DNA of 64,000 bases. Source: Thermococcus profundus. GTDB taxonomy: Archaea > Methanobacteriota_B > Thermococci > Thermococcales > Thermococcaceae. The stretch spans positions 930,001-994,000 of the forward strand of contig NZ_CP014862.1 of assembly GCF_002214585.1 (NCBI RefSeq), read 5' to 3'. Shown one piece after another: positions 19,618 through 29,040 of the stretch; position 1 is the first letter of the stretch; each line of letters starts with the position of its first letter. The position numbers were made by a program, and so were the translations under genes. The notes under the pieces were generated by a model. That model searched no databases. It saw nothing but the letters and a program-made list of their open reading frames with translations, and was not told where the DNA came from.

Positions 19618-19707
19618 AGGTTGGGGTTGGAGGAACGACTTTTAGGGGTTGCGGTCTTCGGGCGAAAGGTTTTTGTTCCAGGGGAGAAATCAACTAAAGG
19701 TGGTAAT

Positions 19708-21375
19708 ATGGAGGCAGATGCCGTTGGAATCGTGTTCGGTGAATCCAGCACCGACCACTTCACGTTCATAGTGAACCCGAGGAACGAGCTTCCGCGCTTT
19801 GGGGAGTTCCTGATAGTCAAAAATCGGGATGGGGACGAGGTTCTGGCGCTTCTGAAGTCGATAAGGAACGTAAACTGGCTGATGGACGCTGGCAGGGGAA
19901 GCTACGACTACGTTGAGAAGACCGTTAACGTCTTTTCCAAAGGAGTTCTGGACAAGAGCGAGGAGATATTAGCTACTGCCAAGGTTCTTGGAGTGCTTAG
20001 GAGACACGACGGCGAGTTTCTGCCGAAGCCGGCCCCGAACCGTGTCCCAATAAAGCCAGGGGAGAAGGTCTACCTGGCAAGGGACGAGGACTTGGCAAGG
20101 ATTTTCTCAAACGGACACATAAGGCTCGGCAGGCTCATAGCGAGGAAGGACATCGAGGTAAAGCTCGACGCCAACAGGCTGGTTTCAAGGCACTTCGCGG
20201 TTCTGGCGGTTACAGGTGCTGGAAAGTCCAACACGATAGCAGTTCTCGCGAAGGAGATGGTGAGCAACGTCAATGCTACCCTTGTTCTCCTCGATCCGCA
20301 CGGTGAATACCAGAGGCTCAGCTGGCCTGGGGCGCGCGTGAACCCGATAAAGGCCACGATAGATCCAGGCAGGATAAGGCTCAGCGAGTTCGCGGCTCTC
20401 CTTGGAATAGCCGAGAACGCCAGCCTGCAGAGGCGCTTCCTGGGACTGGTCTACAGGACCGTGAGGGAGGAGATGAGACGCGAAGGCCAGGTCGTTGGGG
20501 GACTTGACTTCATACACGCCATGGAGGACAAGATAGAAGAGTGGATACGCGTTTACGAGAACACCGACGAGAAGGTGATTTATTATTACGACGAGAAAGG
20601 TGTGGAAGTGCCGAGGAAAATACAAGCTAAAGACCTCGACTCACTGATAAGGCTGAAGGACTACCTGAGCGAGCTCCGCGCCAACTTCGGCGAGTTCATA
20701 AGCCCGATTGACGTTCTCGGAGAGATAAGGCCCGGAATGGTGAACGTGATCGACCTGAGCGGCATGGAAGAGGAGCAGATGATAACCCTAGCGAGCTTTG
20801 TCCTGCGCGGAATCCTCAAAAACAGGATAGACTACGTGAAGGGTGTTAGAACCAACGACAGAAACCTCGTCAGGGAAGTCGCCGACAGGTATCCCGCCCT
20901 CACCCGGCCGGTTCTCGTTATAGTTGAGGAGGCGCACATATTTGCTCCGAGGGGCGAGAAAAACCCCGCAACGCTCTGGCTCGGCAAGATAGCACGCGAG
21001 GGGAGAAAGTTTGGAGTAGGCCTCGGCATAGTCTCCCAGAGGCCGAAGAAGCTTGACGACGACATACTGAGCCAGACTAACACCAAGATAATCCTCAAGC
21101 TTGTCGAACCAAACGACCAGCGCTACGTCCAGCAGGCGAGCGAGCAGATAAGCGAGGATCTGCTCAACGACATAGCCTCCCTCGGCGTCGGTGAAGCGGT
21201 CATAGTCGGCTACGCGATAACGATTCCGGCGATGGTGAAGATATACAGCTTCGAGAAGGACATGAACGGCCACTACGGCGGCGGGGACATCGACATCGTC
21301 GGAGAGTGGCTCGAGGGGAGAGATGACGAGGAAGACGTAACCGAGGAGGAGGCCATAGCGGAGCTCCCGCTGTGA
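19708..21375 (+). CDS. herA: HerA bipolar DNA translocase/helicase
   Basis: HerA is a hexameric FtsK/VirB4-family ATPase that pumps DNA into the NurA nuclease during double-strand-break resection. The 555-residue protein has the N-terminal HerA barrel (MEADAVGIVFGESS), Walker A VTGAGKSNTIA near residue 171, Walker B LVIVEEAHIFAPRG near 404, and the arginine-rich segment IAREGRKFGVGLGIVSQRP. The ATG at 19708 follows AAAGGTGG; the frame upstream to 19621 reads through the promoter and is not used. It starts a tightly packed operon: mre11 begins 10 bases after its stop, followed by rad50 and nurA with overlaps. The order herA-mre11-rad50-nurA is the classical archaeal arrangement. Confidence 0.97.
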   Translation: MEADAVGIVFGESSTDHFTFIVNPRNELPRFGEFLIVKNRDGDEVLALLKSIRNVNWLMDAGRGSYDYVEKTVNVFSKGVLDKSEEILATAKVLGVLRRHDGEFLPKPAPNRVPIKPGEKVYLARDEDLARIFSNGHIRLGRLIARKDIEVKLDANRLVSRHFAVLAVTGAGKSNTIAVLAKEMVSNVNATLVLLDPHGEYQRLSWPGARVNPIKATIDPGRIRLSEFAALLGIAENASLQRRFLGLVYRTVREEMRREGQVVGGLDFIHAMEDKIEEWIRVYENTDEKVIYYYDEKGVEVPRKIQAKDLDSLIRLKDYLSELRANFGEFISPIDVLGEIRPGMVNVIDLSGMEEEQMITLASFVLRGILKNRIDYVKGVRTNDRNLVREVADRYPALTRPVLVIVEEAHIFAPRGEKNPATLWLGKIAREGRKFGVGLGIVSQRPKKLDDDILSQTNTKIILKLVEPNDQRYVQQASEQISEDLLNDIASLGVGEAVIVGYAITIPAMVKIYSFEKDMNGHYGGGDIDIVGEWLEGRDDEEDVTEEEAIAELPL

Positions 21376-21384
21376 GGTGTCCGT

Positions 21385-22812
21385 ATGAAGTTCGCTCATA
21401 TAGCTGACGTCCACCTTGGGAGGGAGCAGTTCAACCAGCCCTTCAGGTACAACGACTACCTCAAGGTGTTCCGCGAGGCGATAGAGAAGTCGGTGAACGA
21501 GAGGGTCGATTTCATACTCATCGCCGGAGACCTCTTCCACGTCAGCAGGCCCTCACCGAGGACGATACGCGATGCCGTTGAAGTCCTTGAACTCCCTATG
21601 AAGAAGGACATTCCCGTCTTCGCCATAGAGGGCAACCACGACAAGACCATAAGGGAGACGTCAGTTTTCGACCTGCTTGAGCACCTTGGGCTTCTCCACA
21701 CCGTTGGGCTGAGGAGGGAGCCGGGTAAGGGCGAGTTCATCAGGAGCAAGAAGCTGTCCGAAAACCGCTATCTCGTTTGGGGCCAGGTTGGGGATGTTGA
21801 GATATACGGGCTGAGGCACCACACGCGCTGGCAACTCATAAGGAACGACGGTGCAGTAAACGTCCTCAAGGCGCTCTTCAAGGGCAGAAAGGGGATTCTG
21901 ATGCTCCACCAGGCGGTTGACTACCTCGCCAAGGACACGCCCTACCAGGACGCCTTCGACCTCAAGTTGAGCGAGCTTCCTGATGGCTTCTCCTACTACG
22001 CCCTCGGCCACATCCACGTTCACCGCGTTGCTGAACCGTCACAGACGGGTTTGAGCGGACCGATAGTTTATCCCGGCTCGCTGGAGAGGACGGAAGTTAG
22101 GGAAGCCAGTCATATAATTCGCTACTCCTCCAGGGACAGAAAGCCGAAGGTTATTGACAACCGCGACGGGCCGAAGGGATTCTACATCGTGGAGGACTTC
22201 CAGCCTGAGTTCATAGAGGTTGATGCGAGACCATTCTACTCGGTTAGAGTGGAGGGCGAGAGCAAGGCCGAGCTCAGGAAGAAGGTTGAAGAGGCCGCCT
22301 CGCTCATTCCGAAGGATGCCCTAGCGGTCATAACGCTCGAGGGAACGATAAAAGGCGGAGTGAGCCTCGCGGAGTTCAATGACCTTCTGAAGGACTCTGG
22401 ATTAAGGTACTACACCTTCAGGAGCAGGGTCGTTGGAGAGGCAGTCCTCTCGAAGGAGAGGCTGAGCGAGGAGGAGCTGTTCACCGACTGGGAGAGGGAG
22501 CTGCTCCTGCACCTCCGCGTTCCCCCCAAGGAGTTCTCGGAGGGGCTTACCGAGTTCGTCTCCTGGCTGATGGAGAGGTACAAGAAGGGCATCCCGAAGA
22601 ACACTCCAAAGAAAGCCGCCGAAGTCCAGAAGGGAGGAGAAAAAGAAGAAACCTGGGAGAAAGGGGACGAAAAGCCAAAAGCCGTGAAGGGACCCACGAA
22701 GGAGGAGAAACCCAAACCCACGGAGGAGAAAGTTCCCAAAAAGTCTAAGCCCGTTCCCAAACCCAAGAACCCGTCGAGCCTCGATGCCTGGCTGAGGAGG
22801 GGTAAGCCGTGA
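21385..22812 (+). CDS. mre11: Mre11 DNA double-strand-break repair nuclease
   Basis: Mre11 is the Mn-dependent endo/3'-5' exonuclease that works with Rad50 at broken DNA ends. All phosphoesterase motifs are present: HIADVHLGR at the N-terminus, AGDLFHVSRPSPR near residue 49, EGNHDKT near 83, LMLHQAVD near 173 and ALGHIHVH near 206. The capping domain follows, then a Rad50-binding region, and residues from about 405 form a low-complexity Lys/Glu/Pro tail ending SSLDAWLRRGKP. Length is 475 residues, usual for Thermococcales. The start ATG follows a GAGGTG site. The stop codon overlaps the rad50 GTG start by four bases, so translation is probably coupled. Confidence 0.97.
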   Translation: MKFAHIADVHLGREQFNQPFRYNDYLKVFREAIEKSVNERVDFILIAGDLFHVSRPSPRTIRDAVEVLELPMKKDIPVFAIEGNHDKTIRETSVFDLLEHLGLLHTVGLRREPGKGEFIRSKKLSENRYLVWGQVGDVEIYGLRHHTRWQLIRNDGAVNVLKALFKGRKGILMLHQAVDYLAKDTPYQDAFDLKLSELPDGFSYYALGHIHVHRVAEPSQTGLSGPIVYPGSLERTEVREASHIIRYSSRDRKPKVIDNRDGPKGFYIVEDFQPEFIEVDARPFYSVRVEGESKAELRKKVEEAASLIPKDALAVITLEGTIKGGVSLAEFNDLLKDSGLRYYTFRSRVVGEAVLSKERLSEEELFTDWERELLLHLRVPPKEFSEGLTEFVSWLMERYKKGIPKNTPKKAAEVQKGGEKEETWEKGDEKPKAVKGPTKEEKPKPTEEKVPKKSKPVPKPKNPSSLDAWLRRGKP

Positions 22813-25472
22813 GGATAAGGAGGTTGAAGATCAGGAACTTCAGGGCGCACGAGAAGAGCGAGGTCGAGTTCAACGACGGCATAAACCTGCTGATAGGGCA
22901 GAACGGGGCGGGAAAGAGCTCGATCCTCGAGGCGATATTTGCAGCGCTCTACATGGGGCATCCGAGCTTTCCAAGGGGCTACCTCCAGGCGAACACGCGC
23001 GTCAACGCGAAGGGCGGCATAGGACTAACCCTTGAGTTCGAGCACGATGAGAAGAGCTACAAAATCCACAGGGACACCAAGAAGAGCGAGCTGATAGAAG
23101 ATGGAGCTTTGATAGCGGAGAAAAGCTCGGACATAGCGCGCTGGGTCGAGAGGAACATCTACCCGATACAGGTCTTCACGAACGCGCTCTACATACGGCA
23201 GGGCGAGATTGAAGGCATAATCACCAACCGCGAGATAATGGAGAAGGTTCTGAGGAAGGTTCTGGGCATAGATGACTACGAGAACGCCGAGAAGAACGCA
23301 ACCGATGTAATAAGGGAGCTGAAGAGGAAGAAAGACTACCTCAAAAAGCTCATCGAGAGGAAGGCCGAGGTTGAGGAGAGTCTCCGCGAGGCCGAGAAGC
23401 GCTTCTCCGAGACGCTGAGGAGGATAAGCGAGCTGCGCGAGAGGGAGAGGAAGCTCCAGGGAGAATTTGATGAAGCTGAAAAGGAGTATTCAAGGCTCAG
23501 GAGCCTGAAGGAGGAGCTGGATAAACTGGAGAAGGAGAAGGCCATCATAGAGCAGAGGATAAAGGCCGAGAAGGAAAGGATAAAAGACTACGAAACCCAG
23601 ATCGAGGAGGCAAAGAAGGAGATAACGGAGCTTGAGGAAAAGGCTGAACGGCTTAAAGATCTCGAACCCGTTGAGAAGGAGTACGTGAAGCTAAAATCCC
23701 TCTTATCTCTCAAGGACGAGCTCTCGAAGCTCAGCCTCTCTGAGGCAAAGCTGGCCGAGAAGAAGCGCTCTCTTGAAGAGAAAGTCGCTAAGGTTGAGGA
23801 AGTTCAGAAAAACATCGAGGAGCTTGAGAGAGAGGAGAAATCCCTCAGGAGGGACTATGAGGAACTGAAGAGGAAGAACGGTCTCTACCAGCGGGCCCTC
23901 CAGCTGACGGCCGAGGCGGAGAGGTACAGGAATGAGCTTGAGAAGGCTGGAACCACTCCGGAGAAGCTTGAGAAAGAGCTGGAAGAGGTTGAGAGCGCTA
24001 AAGAGAGGCTTGAAGACCTCCGTGAGGAGATGGCAAGGACAAGGGAAGAGATAGCGAGCTTAACCGGGCAGAAGGAGAACCTCTTAGAGAACCTCTCGAA
24101 GCTTGAGGGTGCCAAGGTCTGCCCGCTCTGTAAGAGGCCAATCGAGGAGCACGAGGAAGGGGAGATAAAAGCGGAGTACGACGCCGAAATAAGCTCCATC
24201 GAGAAAAAGCTGGAGAAGCTCTCAAAGAAGCTTGAAAAGCTTAGACAAGAGGAACTCAAACTCAGGGAGGTCATAAAAGGGGAGTCGAGGCTCATACGGC
24301 TGAAGAAGACGGCCGACCTTTTACAGGAAGTTGAGGAGAAACTGTCCAAGTACGACATAGAGGAGCTTGAGAGAGCCGCCGAGGAATTTGAGAACACGAA
24401 GGCCAGGCTCATCGAGATAAAGAGGGAGCTGAGGCACCTCAGGGAGGAGCTGGAGGAGCTTGAGAAGGCTAAGGAAGAGCTGGAAAGGGTGGAGAAGAGG
24501 CTCGAAGAAATAGGGAAGGAAAAGGCGGAAATTGAGAAGAAGCTCCAGGCTGAAGGTTTTGGCTCCTTTGAGGAAGTTGAAGGCAGGATTAAGGAGCTTG
24601 AACCTGCTTACAGGGAGTACCTTTCGCTTAGAAACGTTCCTTCCCAGCTCGAAAGGGCGAAGAAAAGGCTGGCCAGCCTTGAGGGGAAGCGCAGGGAATC
24701 GGTTGAGAGGCTTGAAGGGCTCAGAACTGAGCTTAACGTGGTTAAAGGAAAGATAAAGAAGCTCTCGGAGGAGTTTTCACTAGAGGCCTACAATGAGGCA
24801 GAGAAGAGGTACATGGAGAGCGCCAAGGAGCTTGAGAAGGCAAAGGCAGAGCTCAAAGGTGCCGAGGAGCTTAGAGATGAGGTCATGAAGCTCCTCGACG
24901 AGCTGAAGGTCAAGAAGAGGGAGATAGAGAAAGCGGAGAAGGAGATAGAGGCCGTCGAGAAGGCCATAGCTGACATGATCACCTTCAAGGAAAAGGTGGC
25001 CAGGCTCAAGGCTGAGGAGGAGCTCCGCGGGCTTGAGGAGGTTCAGAAGATAGCGGGCGAGACGTTCTCAGAGATGACCGAGGGCAAATACCAGGGAGTG
25101 AAGCTCAAGCGGGAGAAGAAGTACGGGAAGGAGAGGATAGACCTGAAGGTGCTCTACGCTGGCAACGAAGTTGGTCTGGAGTTCCTCAGCGGCGGCGAGA
25201 GGATAGCCCTCGGACTGGCGTTCCGCCTGGCGCTCTCGCTGTATAAGGTGAGAAACCTTGAGCTGCTCATCCTAGACGAGCCGACGCCGTTCCTCGACGA
25301 GGAGAGGAGGAAAAAGCTCGTTGAGATAATATCGAGCCAGCTGAGGAAGATACCTCAGGTTATCATAGTTTCGCACGACGAGGAGCTGAAGGATGCGGCA
25401 GATTACGTGATAAGGGTGGAGAACGTAGGTGGAAAGAGCAGGGTAGAGGTGGAGAGCCTTGGAGCGTATTAG
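22809..25472 (+). CDS. rad50: Rad50 SMC-like ATPase
   Basis: Rad50 is the SMC-type ATPase partner of Mre11 that tethers DNA ends. The 887-residue protein has an N-terminal Walker A (GQNGAGKSSILEAI, about residue 31), a long antiparallel coiled coil rich in Glu, Lys, Leu and Arg, the zinc hook CPLCKRP at about residue 438 in the middle of the coil, the signature LSGGERIALGLAFRLALS near 794 and Walker B LLILDEPTPFLDEERR near 819, followed by VSHDEEL. Translation starts at a GTG that overlaps the mre11 stop. The 3' end overlaps the nurA start by 14 bases. No key residue is missing. Confidence 0.97.
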   Translation: MRIRRLKIRNFRAHEKSEVEFNDGINLLIGQNGAGKSSILEAIFAALYMGHPSFPRGYLQANTRVNAKGGIGLTLEFEHDEKSYKIHRDTKKSELIEDGALIAEKSSDIARWVERNIYPIQVFTNALYIRQGEIEGIITNREIMEKVLRKVLGIDDYENAEKNATDVIRELKRKKDYLKKLIERKAEVEESLREAEKRFSETLRRISELRERERKLQGEFDEAEKEYSRLRSLKEELDKLEKEKAIIEQRIKAEKERIKDYETQIEEAKKEITELEEKAERLKDLEPVEKEYVKLKSLLSLKDELSKLSLSEAKLAEKKRSLEEKVAKVEEVQKNIEELEREEKSLRRDYEELKRKNGLYQRALQLTAEAERYRNELEKAGTTPEKLEKELEEVESAKERLEDLREEMARTREEIASLTGQKENLLENLSKLEGAKVCPLCKRPIEEHEEGEIKAEYDAEISSIEKKLEKLSKKLEKLRQEELKLREVIKGESRLIRLKKTADLLQEVEEKLSKYDIEELERAAEEFENTKARLIEIKRELRHLREELEELEKAKEELERVEKRLEEIGKEKAEIEKKLQAEGFGSFEEVEGRIKELEPAYREYLSLRNVPSQLERAKKRLASLEGKRRESVERLEGLRTELNVVKGKIKKLSEEFSLEAYNEAEKRYMESAKELEKAKAELKGAEELRDEVMKLLDELKVKKREIEKAEKEIEAVEKAIADMITFKEKVARLKAEEELRGLEEVQKIAGETFSEMTEGKYQGVKLKREKKYGKERIDLKVLYAGNEVGLEFLSGGERIALGLAFRLALSLYKVRNLELLILDEPTPFLDEERRKKLVEIISSQLRKIPQVIIVSHDEELKDAADYVIRVENVGGKSRVEVESLGAY

Positions 25473-26709
25473 CGACGTTCACGTCAGGGAGATCAGGGAG
25501 TTCCTTCTGAAGAGCCTCAAGGACGTTGAGAGGCTCAGAAAGGCGGTGGGAAAGTACTTCTCATGGAAGCCGCTCCCTACTCAAAGGGAGGCGAGCGTTT
25601 ACGCCGTTGACGGCAGTAGAATGATGAAACGCCTCAGCGGGGCGATAGTCTACGCGGTTTCAGCTTCGGCCATTGGGGAGAAGCTCTACTACTGGAACGA
25701 CATCGGCATGGTCTTTCCCTACAAGAGCGTCGACGACCGCGTTGCCCTCCACATGGACATCCTGGAGAAGAGGATGGGTGCGATGGCCCTCGAACTAGGT
25801 GCTGACTTAGTTCTTATGGACGGCACGATAAGCAGCGCCATAATCACGCCACCAACTTACGTAACGTCCACGACGAGAGACCTCTACAGCAGGCACGGCG
25901 ACAAACTGCTTAACGCGGCGCTGGAATTCCTAGACTTCCTAGACGAACAGTGGGTTGAGTGGAGGGAGAAACTCAAGGAGGAGGGCGTCCTCAACGGCTT
26001 TTCACTTCCTTCGAGGAGCTGGAACGGGGAAGAGGTATTCTCGATTCTGATGAAACGCGGGGCGAAGAGCATAAAGGGCAGCTTCTGGTGGGTCAACGAC
26101 AAGGAGGACCTTATAGTCCTCTTTGAGTACCTTGAGTATCTCCACGCGCTGGACAGGCTCCTTGGGGGAAGGGTAGCGGCGATAGCGAAGACATTCTACA
26201 AGTCTGATGTCGTGAAGACAGTCAAATCGAGGGAAGGGGACAATCTCAAGGGCACGCCGATGATAATCGACACCCCCGTTGTCGCTTCACTCTCTGAGGA
26301 AAGCGGCTATCTACCCTTTAGTTATCTCAAGGAACCAAAGGGCGGCTTTCCAAGGCTGGTGGCGGAGCTGATGGCCCGCGGAAGGTTCCAGAACCTTAAA
26401 GACACCTTAATAATGGAGGGGGGGAAGATAGTCGGAGCGAGAATACGGCCTGCTTACGTGCGCTTTGCCGAGGGAGGACTGATATACCTCCTGGAGGTTC
26501 CCGAAAAGCAGGACTTCGAGAGAACCCTCTCGGAAATCCTCTCCGTTGCGGAGGACGAGTATGTCATCCCCCTTGAGTACGCCCACCACTCGGTCGTGAT
26601 AAAGAAGAAGGAGTTCGACGCCTACGTCAACGCGGTGCTGAGCGCGCTGGTCGGAGAAGATGAGCGCTTCCTGAGCTTTCTGCGCTACGGGAGGGAGCCG
26701 CTGGAGTGA
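25459..26709 (+). CDS. nurA: NurA 5'-3' nuclease
   Basis: NurA is the RNase H-like, Mn-dependent 5'-3' nuclease that forms a complex with HerA. The 416-residue protein has the metal-binding aspartate in YAVDGSRMMKR (about residue 52) and a second acidic site in LVLMDGTI (about 120); a late HHSVVIKKKEFD segment (about 379) is also typical. The frame starts at a TTG at 25459, preceded by GGTGGAGAG and lying inside the end of rad50, so translation is likely coupled. Its place at the end of the herA-mre11-rad50 operon supports the assignment independently of sequence. Confidence 0.94.
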   Translation: MERISDVHVREIREFLLKSLKDVERLRKAVGKYFSWKPLPTQREASVYAVDGSRMMKRLSGAIVYAVSASAIGEKLYYWNDIGMVFPYKSVDDRVALHMDILEKRMGAMALELGADLVLMDGTISSAIITPPTYVTSTTRDLYSRHGDKLLNAALEFLDFLDEQWVEWREKLKEEGVLNGFSLPSRSWNGEEVFSILMKRGAKSIKGSFWWVNDKEDLIVLFEYLEYLHALDRLLGGRVAAIAKTFYKSDVVKTVKSREGDNLKGTPMIIDTPVVASLSEESGYLPFSYLKEPKGGFPRLVAELMARGRFQNLKDTLIMEGGKIVGARIRPAYVRFAEGGLIYLLEVPEKQDFERTLSEILSVAEDEYVIPLEYAHHSVVIKKKEFDAYVNAVLSALVGEDERFLSFLRYGREPLE

Positions 26710-26714
26710 GGGGA

Positions 26715-27473
26715 ATGATAGCGGTCGGAACCTGCGGCTTCTGCGAGGCCCACTCGAAGTACTACCGCGACTTCGATGCAATCGAGATACAGCAGACGTT
26801 TTACCGGATCCTTCAGGAGAAGACGCTGAGAAAATGGAGGGAAGAAGCTCCAGAGGGCTTCACCTTCTCAATCAAGGCGTTTCAGGGAGTAACTCATCCC
26901 CCGAACAGCCCCACCTGGAGGAGGAGCAACGTCAGGCCGCCTAAAGAGGCGGGTCTCCTTAGGCCGAACGCGGAAGTCCTCCACTTCTGGAGGCTGACGC
27001 TGAAGGAAGCGGAAACCCTCGGCGCGAAGTTCATACTCATACAGCTGCCTAAGAGCTTCAAAGAGAGCGAGGAGAACTTTGCGAACGCGGAGAGGTTCTT
27101 TGGGATGATCGACAGAAAGGACTTTGAAATAGCCGTTGAGCTGAGGGGCTGGAGCGAGAAAGGGGTTAAACGCTTCGTTCGGGAGTTCGACTTAATAGAT
27201 GTTACAGACCCCCTCCTTAGGATTCCATTGCATAACGGCAGCATCAACTACTACCGCCTGCATGGGCGCTATGATAAGGGAAGGATAGTATACAACCACA
27301 CCTACAGCGATGAGGAGCTTGAGAAGGTACGGGAGAGGGTTCTCAGCTGGAACCGGGAAGAGAGCTTCGTCTTCTTCAACAACTCGAACATGTGCAGGGA
27401 TGCGAAGAGGTTCAAGGAGATGGCACAGTGCAACAAACTTAACCGTTTAGTGCAGTACTACAATAAAGCTTAA
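26715..27473 (+). CDS. DUF72 family TIM-barrel protein
   Basis: This 252-residue protein matches the DUF72 (YecE-like) family: an N-terminal GTCGFCEAHSKYYRDFDAIEIQQTFYR segment (only partly quoted family landmarks: GTCGF and EIQQTFYR), KAFQGVTHP, a long barrel, and a late RLHGRY and FFNNSNM region. The family fold is a TIM barrel; its biochemical role is unsettled. The ATG at 26715 is preferred to the GTG at 26706 because GGAGTGAGGGG lies just before it; the gap to nurA is five bases. It therefore looks like the last cistron of the resection operon, although a functional link to repair is not established. The next gene's TATA box overlaps its stop codon. Confidence 0.85.
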   Translation: MIAVGTCGFCEAHSKYYRDFDAIEIQQTFYRILQEKTLRKWREEAPEGFTFSIKAFQGVTHPPNSPTWRRSNVRPPKEAGLLRPNAEVLHFWRLTLKEAETLGAKFILIQLPKSFKESEENFANAERFFGMIDRKDFEIAVELRGWSEKGVKRFVREFDLIDVTDPLLRIPLHNGSINYYRLHGRYDKGRIVYNHTYSDEELEKVRERVLSWNREESFVFFNNSNMCRDAKRFKEMAQCNKLNRLVQYYNKA

Positions 27474-27476
27474 AAG
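27468..27476 (+). promoter_or_regulatory. TATA box of the ClpP/SppA-like protease gene
   Basis: GCTTAAAAG lies about 26 bases before a predicted start near 27498, with the ATG at 27509 and a short GTGG-containing leader between. It marks the boundary between the repair operon and the AT-rich insert. Confidence 0.45.
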
Positions 27477-27508
27477 CTTGAAAATGAAAGATTAAGTGGC
27501 GAGTTATT

Positions 27509-28627
27509 ATGAGCTATGAGGATAGAGTACAGTTATATGAGCAAATTGAAGAAATTAGAGGTCGCCCGTTAATTGCATACTATACCAGCCTAAGACCTAA
27601 TGCTTCTGGCCAAATAGCGTCCGATGTCATACCGCATTTTGCCCGACAAATATCCAAAATCTCAGAATCCACAAAGGAAGTGGATATTCTAATAGTAAGT
27701 TATGGAGGGGATCCTACTGTAGCATGGCGCCTAATCACTATGTTAAGAGAACGCTTTGATAAAGTAGGTGTTTTAATACCCTTTGCGGCATACAGTGCTG
27801 CAACACTTTTGGCACTTGGAGCAGACGAAATTGTGATGCATCCATTTTCAAATTTGGGACCTGTAGATCCCCAGCTCACTTATCCACGGAAAAACCCTGA
27901 TGGAACCGTTGAGCAGATTCAATTTGGAGCGGAGGATTTGAGGCACTTCCTAGACTTCGTAAAAAAGGATGTTGGGGTATCCGACCAAGAGCCGCTAGAA
28001 AGAGCATTTGAATTGATTTGTACAGATGTAGGATCAATTCCTATTGGTGTTGCCAAAAGAAGTTCTTATCTTGCACTCTCTCTTGGGGAAAAGCTACTAA
28101 GTTTACATATGAAGGATCAAAACAAGGTTAGAGCCATATCTGAGGCTCTTAATAAGTCTTTTTATCATCATGGCTACCCAGTGGGAAGAAGAGAAGCCAA
28201 GGAAATAGGATTACCCGTAACTGAGCCTAGTGAAGATCTCGAAAAGTTAATGTGGGAGGTATGGAAAGACATTGAAAAAGAAATGGAATGTGATAAACCG
28301 TTCGAGCCCATCGAGCTCGTCCTGAATAGTCCAGAGGCCGGGAAACTACTCAGTCCAGTAACGCAGATAGACATTCCAATGATAAATGGGCCTCCAGAGA
28401 TCGCCCAACAAATTTATACACAAATAATGCAAGGAGTAATGAGCTCAATAAAAGTGCGTGAGATTAACCCTGTTCCTTACGAGTTGTTAATAGCAACAAT
28501 AGAAAGCCCCAGAGCTAGAAGTGAGTTTAAAGTAAAAGGAAAAATCTTGGCAATGCGCTTGCCGGACCTGCGTATCACAGTAAACGTTTTAAAGACAAGT
28601 GGTGAATGGGCATATGAAGATATATAA
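27509..28627 (+). CDS. ClpP/SppA-superfamily serine protease-like protein (SDH_sah type)
   Basis: The 372-residue protein has the ClpP/crotonase-fold layout of the serine dehydrogenase proteinase family: VDILIVSYGGDPTVAWRL near residue 59 (oxyanion region), then a nucleophile-type segment AAYSAATLLALGADEIVM near 93-110, followed by HPFSNLGPVDPQL. No signal peptide or membrane segment is visible, so it should be cytosolic. Such proteins are found in archaea and bacteria, sometimes in accessory or defence-linked neighbourhoods. Base use is markedly AT-rich compared with the repair operon before it (for example many AAA, ATA and TTA codons), which suggests acquisition by transfer. A 64-residue ORF follows 52 bases later with a good ribosome binding site. 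Confidence 0.75.
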   Translation: MSYEDRVQLYEQIEEIRGRPLIAYYTSLRPNASGQIASDVIPHFARQISKISESTKEVDILIVSYGGDPTVAWRLITMLRERFDKVGVLIPFAAYSAATLLALGADEIVMHPFSNLGPVDPQLTYPRKNPDGTVEQIQFGAEDLRHFLDFVKKDVGVSDQEPLERAFELICTDVGSIPIGVAKRSSYLALSLGEKLLSLHMKDQNKVRAISEALNKSFYHHGYPVGRREAKEIGLPVTEPSEDLEKLMWEVWKDIEKEMECDKPFEPIELVLNSPEAGKLLSPVTQIDIPMINGPPEIAQQIYTQIMQGVMSSIKVREINPVPYELLIATIESPRARSEFKVKGKILAMRLPDLRITVNVLKTSGEWAYEDI

Positions 28628-28679
28628 GGAAGTATATAATCTCAATTAAATTTATCCAAGAAACTTTCAGGTGGTGTGG

Positions 28680-28874
28680 ATGATTAGAAAAAAAGAGATA
28701 TATTCTTCATTCGCCCAAGAAAGTGTCCTAAAGAACTTGGGGCCATTCAGGATGGTCACCCAAGATAGATCTCTAAAGGGCTCTTATACTATACTCCAGA
28801 GGACATATTCTGGGATTATTGCTGGGCAACAGAAAACATTTCATGGGATGGAGATACCCCCTAAAGAGTACTAA
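28680..28874 (+). CDS. Small AT-rich ORF of unknown function, possible partner of the protease-like gene
   Basis: A 64-codon frame starts at an ATG preceded by CAGGTGGTGTGG, a strong ribosome binding site for this genome. The product is basic to neutral, without signal peptide, membrane helix or recognised motif. It shares the AT-rich base use of the upstream protease-like gene and the same strand, so the two may form a transferred cassette. The coding status rests on the ribosome binding site and open frame only; it could also be a truncated remnant. Confidence 0.4.
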   Translation: MIRKKEIYSSFAQESVLKNLGPFRMVTQDRSLKGSYTILQRTYSGIIAGQQKTFHGMEIPPKEY

Positions 28875-29040
28875 TCCTGAATGTTAAAGGAACCGGGTTC
28901 TTTTACTTTACAGTTTTCTACTCTACTATTTGCAGCTTCCAGTTAGTTGGTCTTGTGATGGATTTGCAATTGACAAATAAGCCAAATACTCAGTACGTTT
29001 GCCCCTTCCAGACAGAAGAGCATAGAAAAGAAAAAGAGGC

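Noticed and set aside
20788-21540. Minus-strand frame of 250 codons opposite herA and mre11
   Set aside because: It spans two confirmed genes and their junction and has no recognisable protein features.
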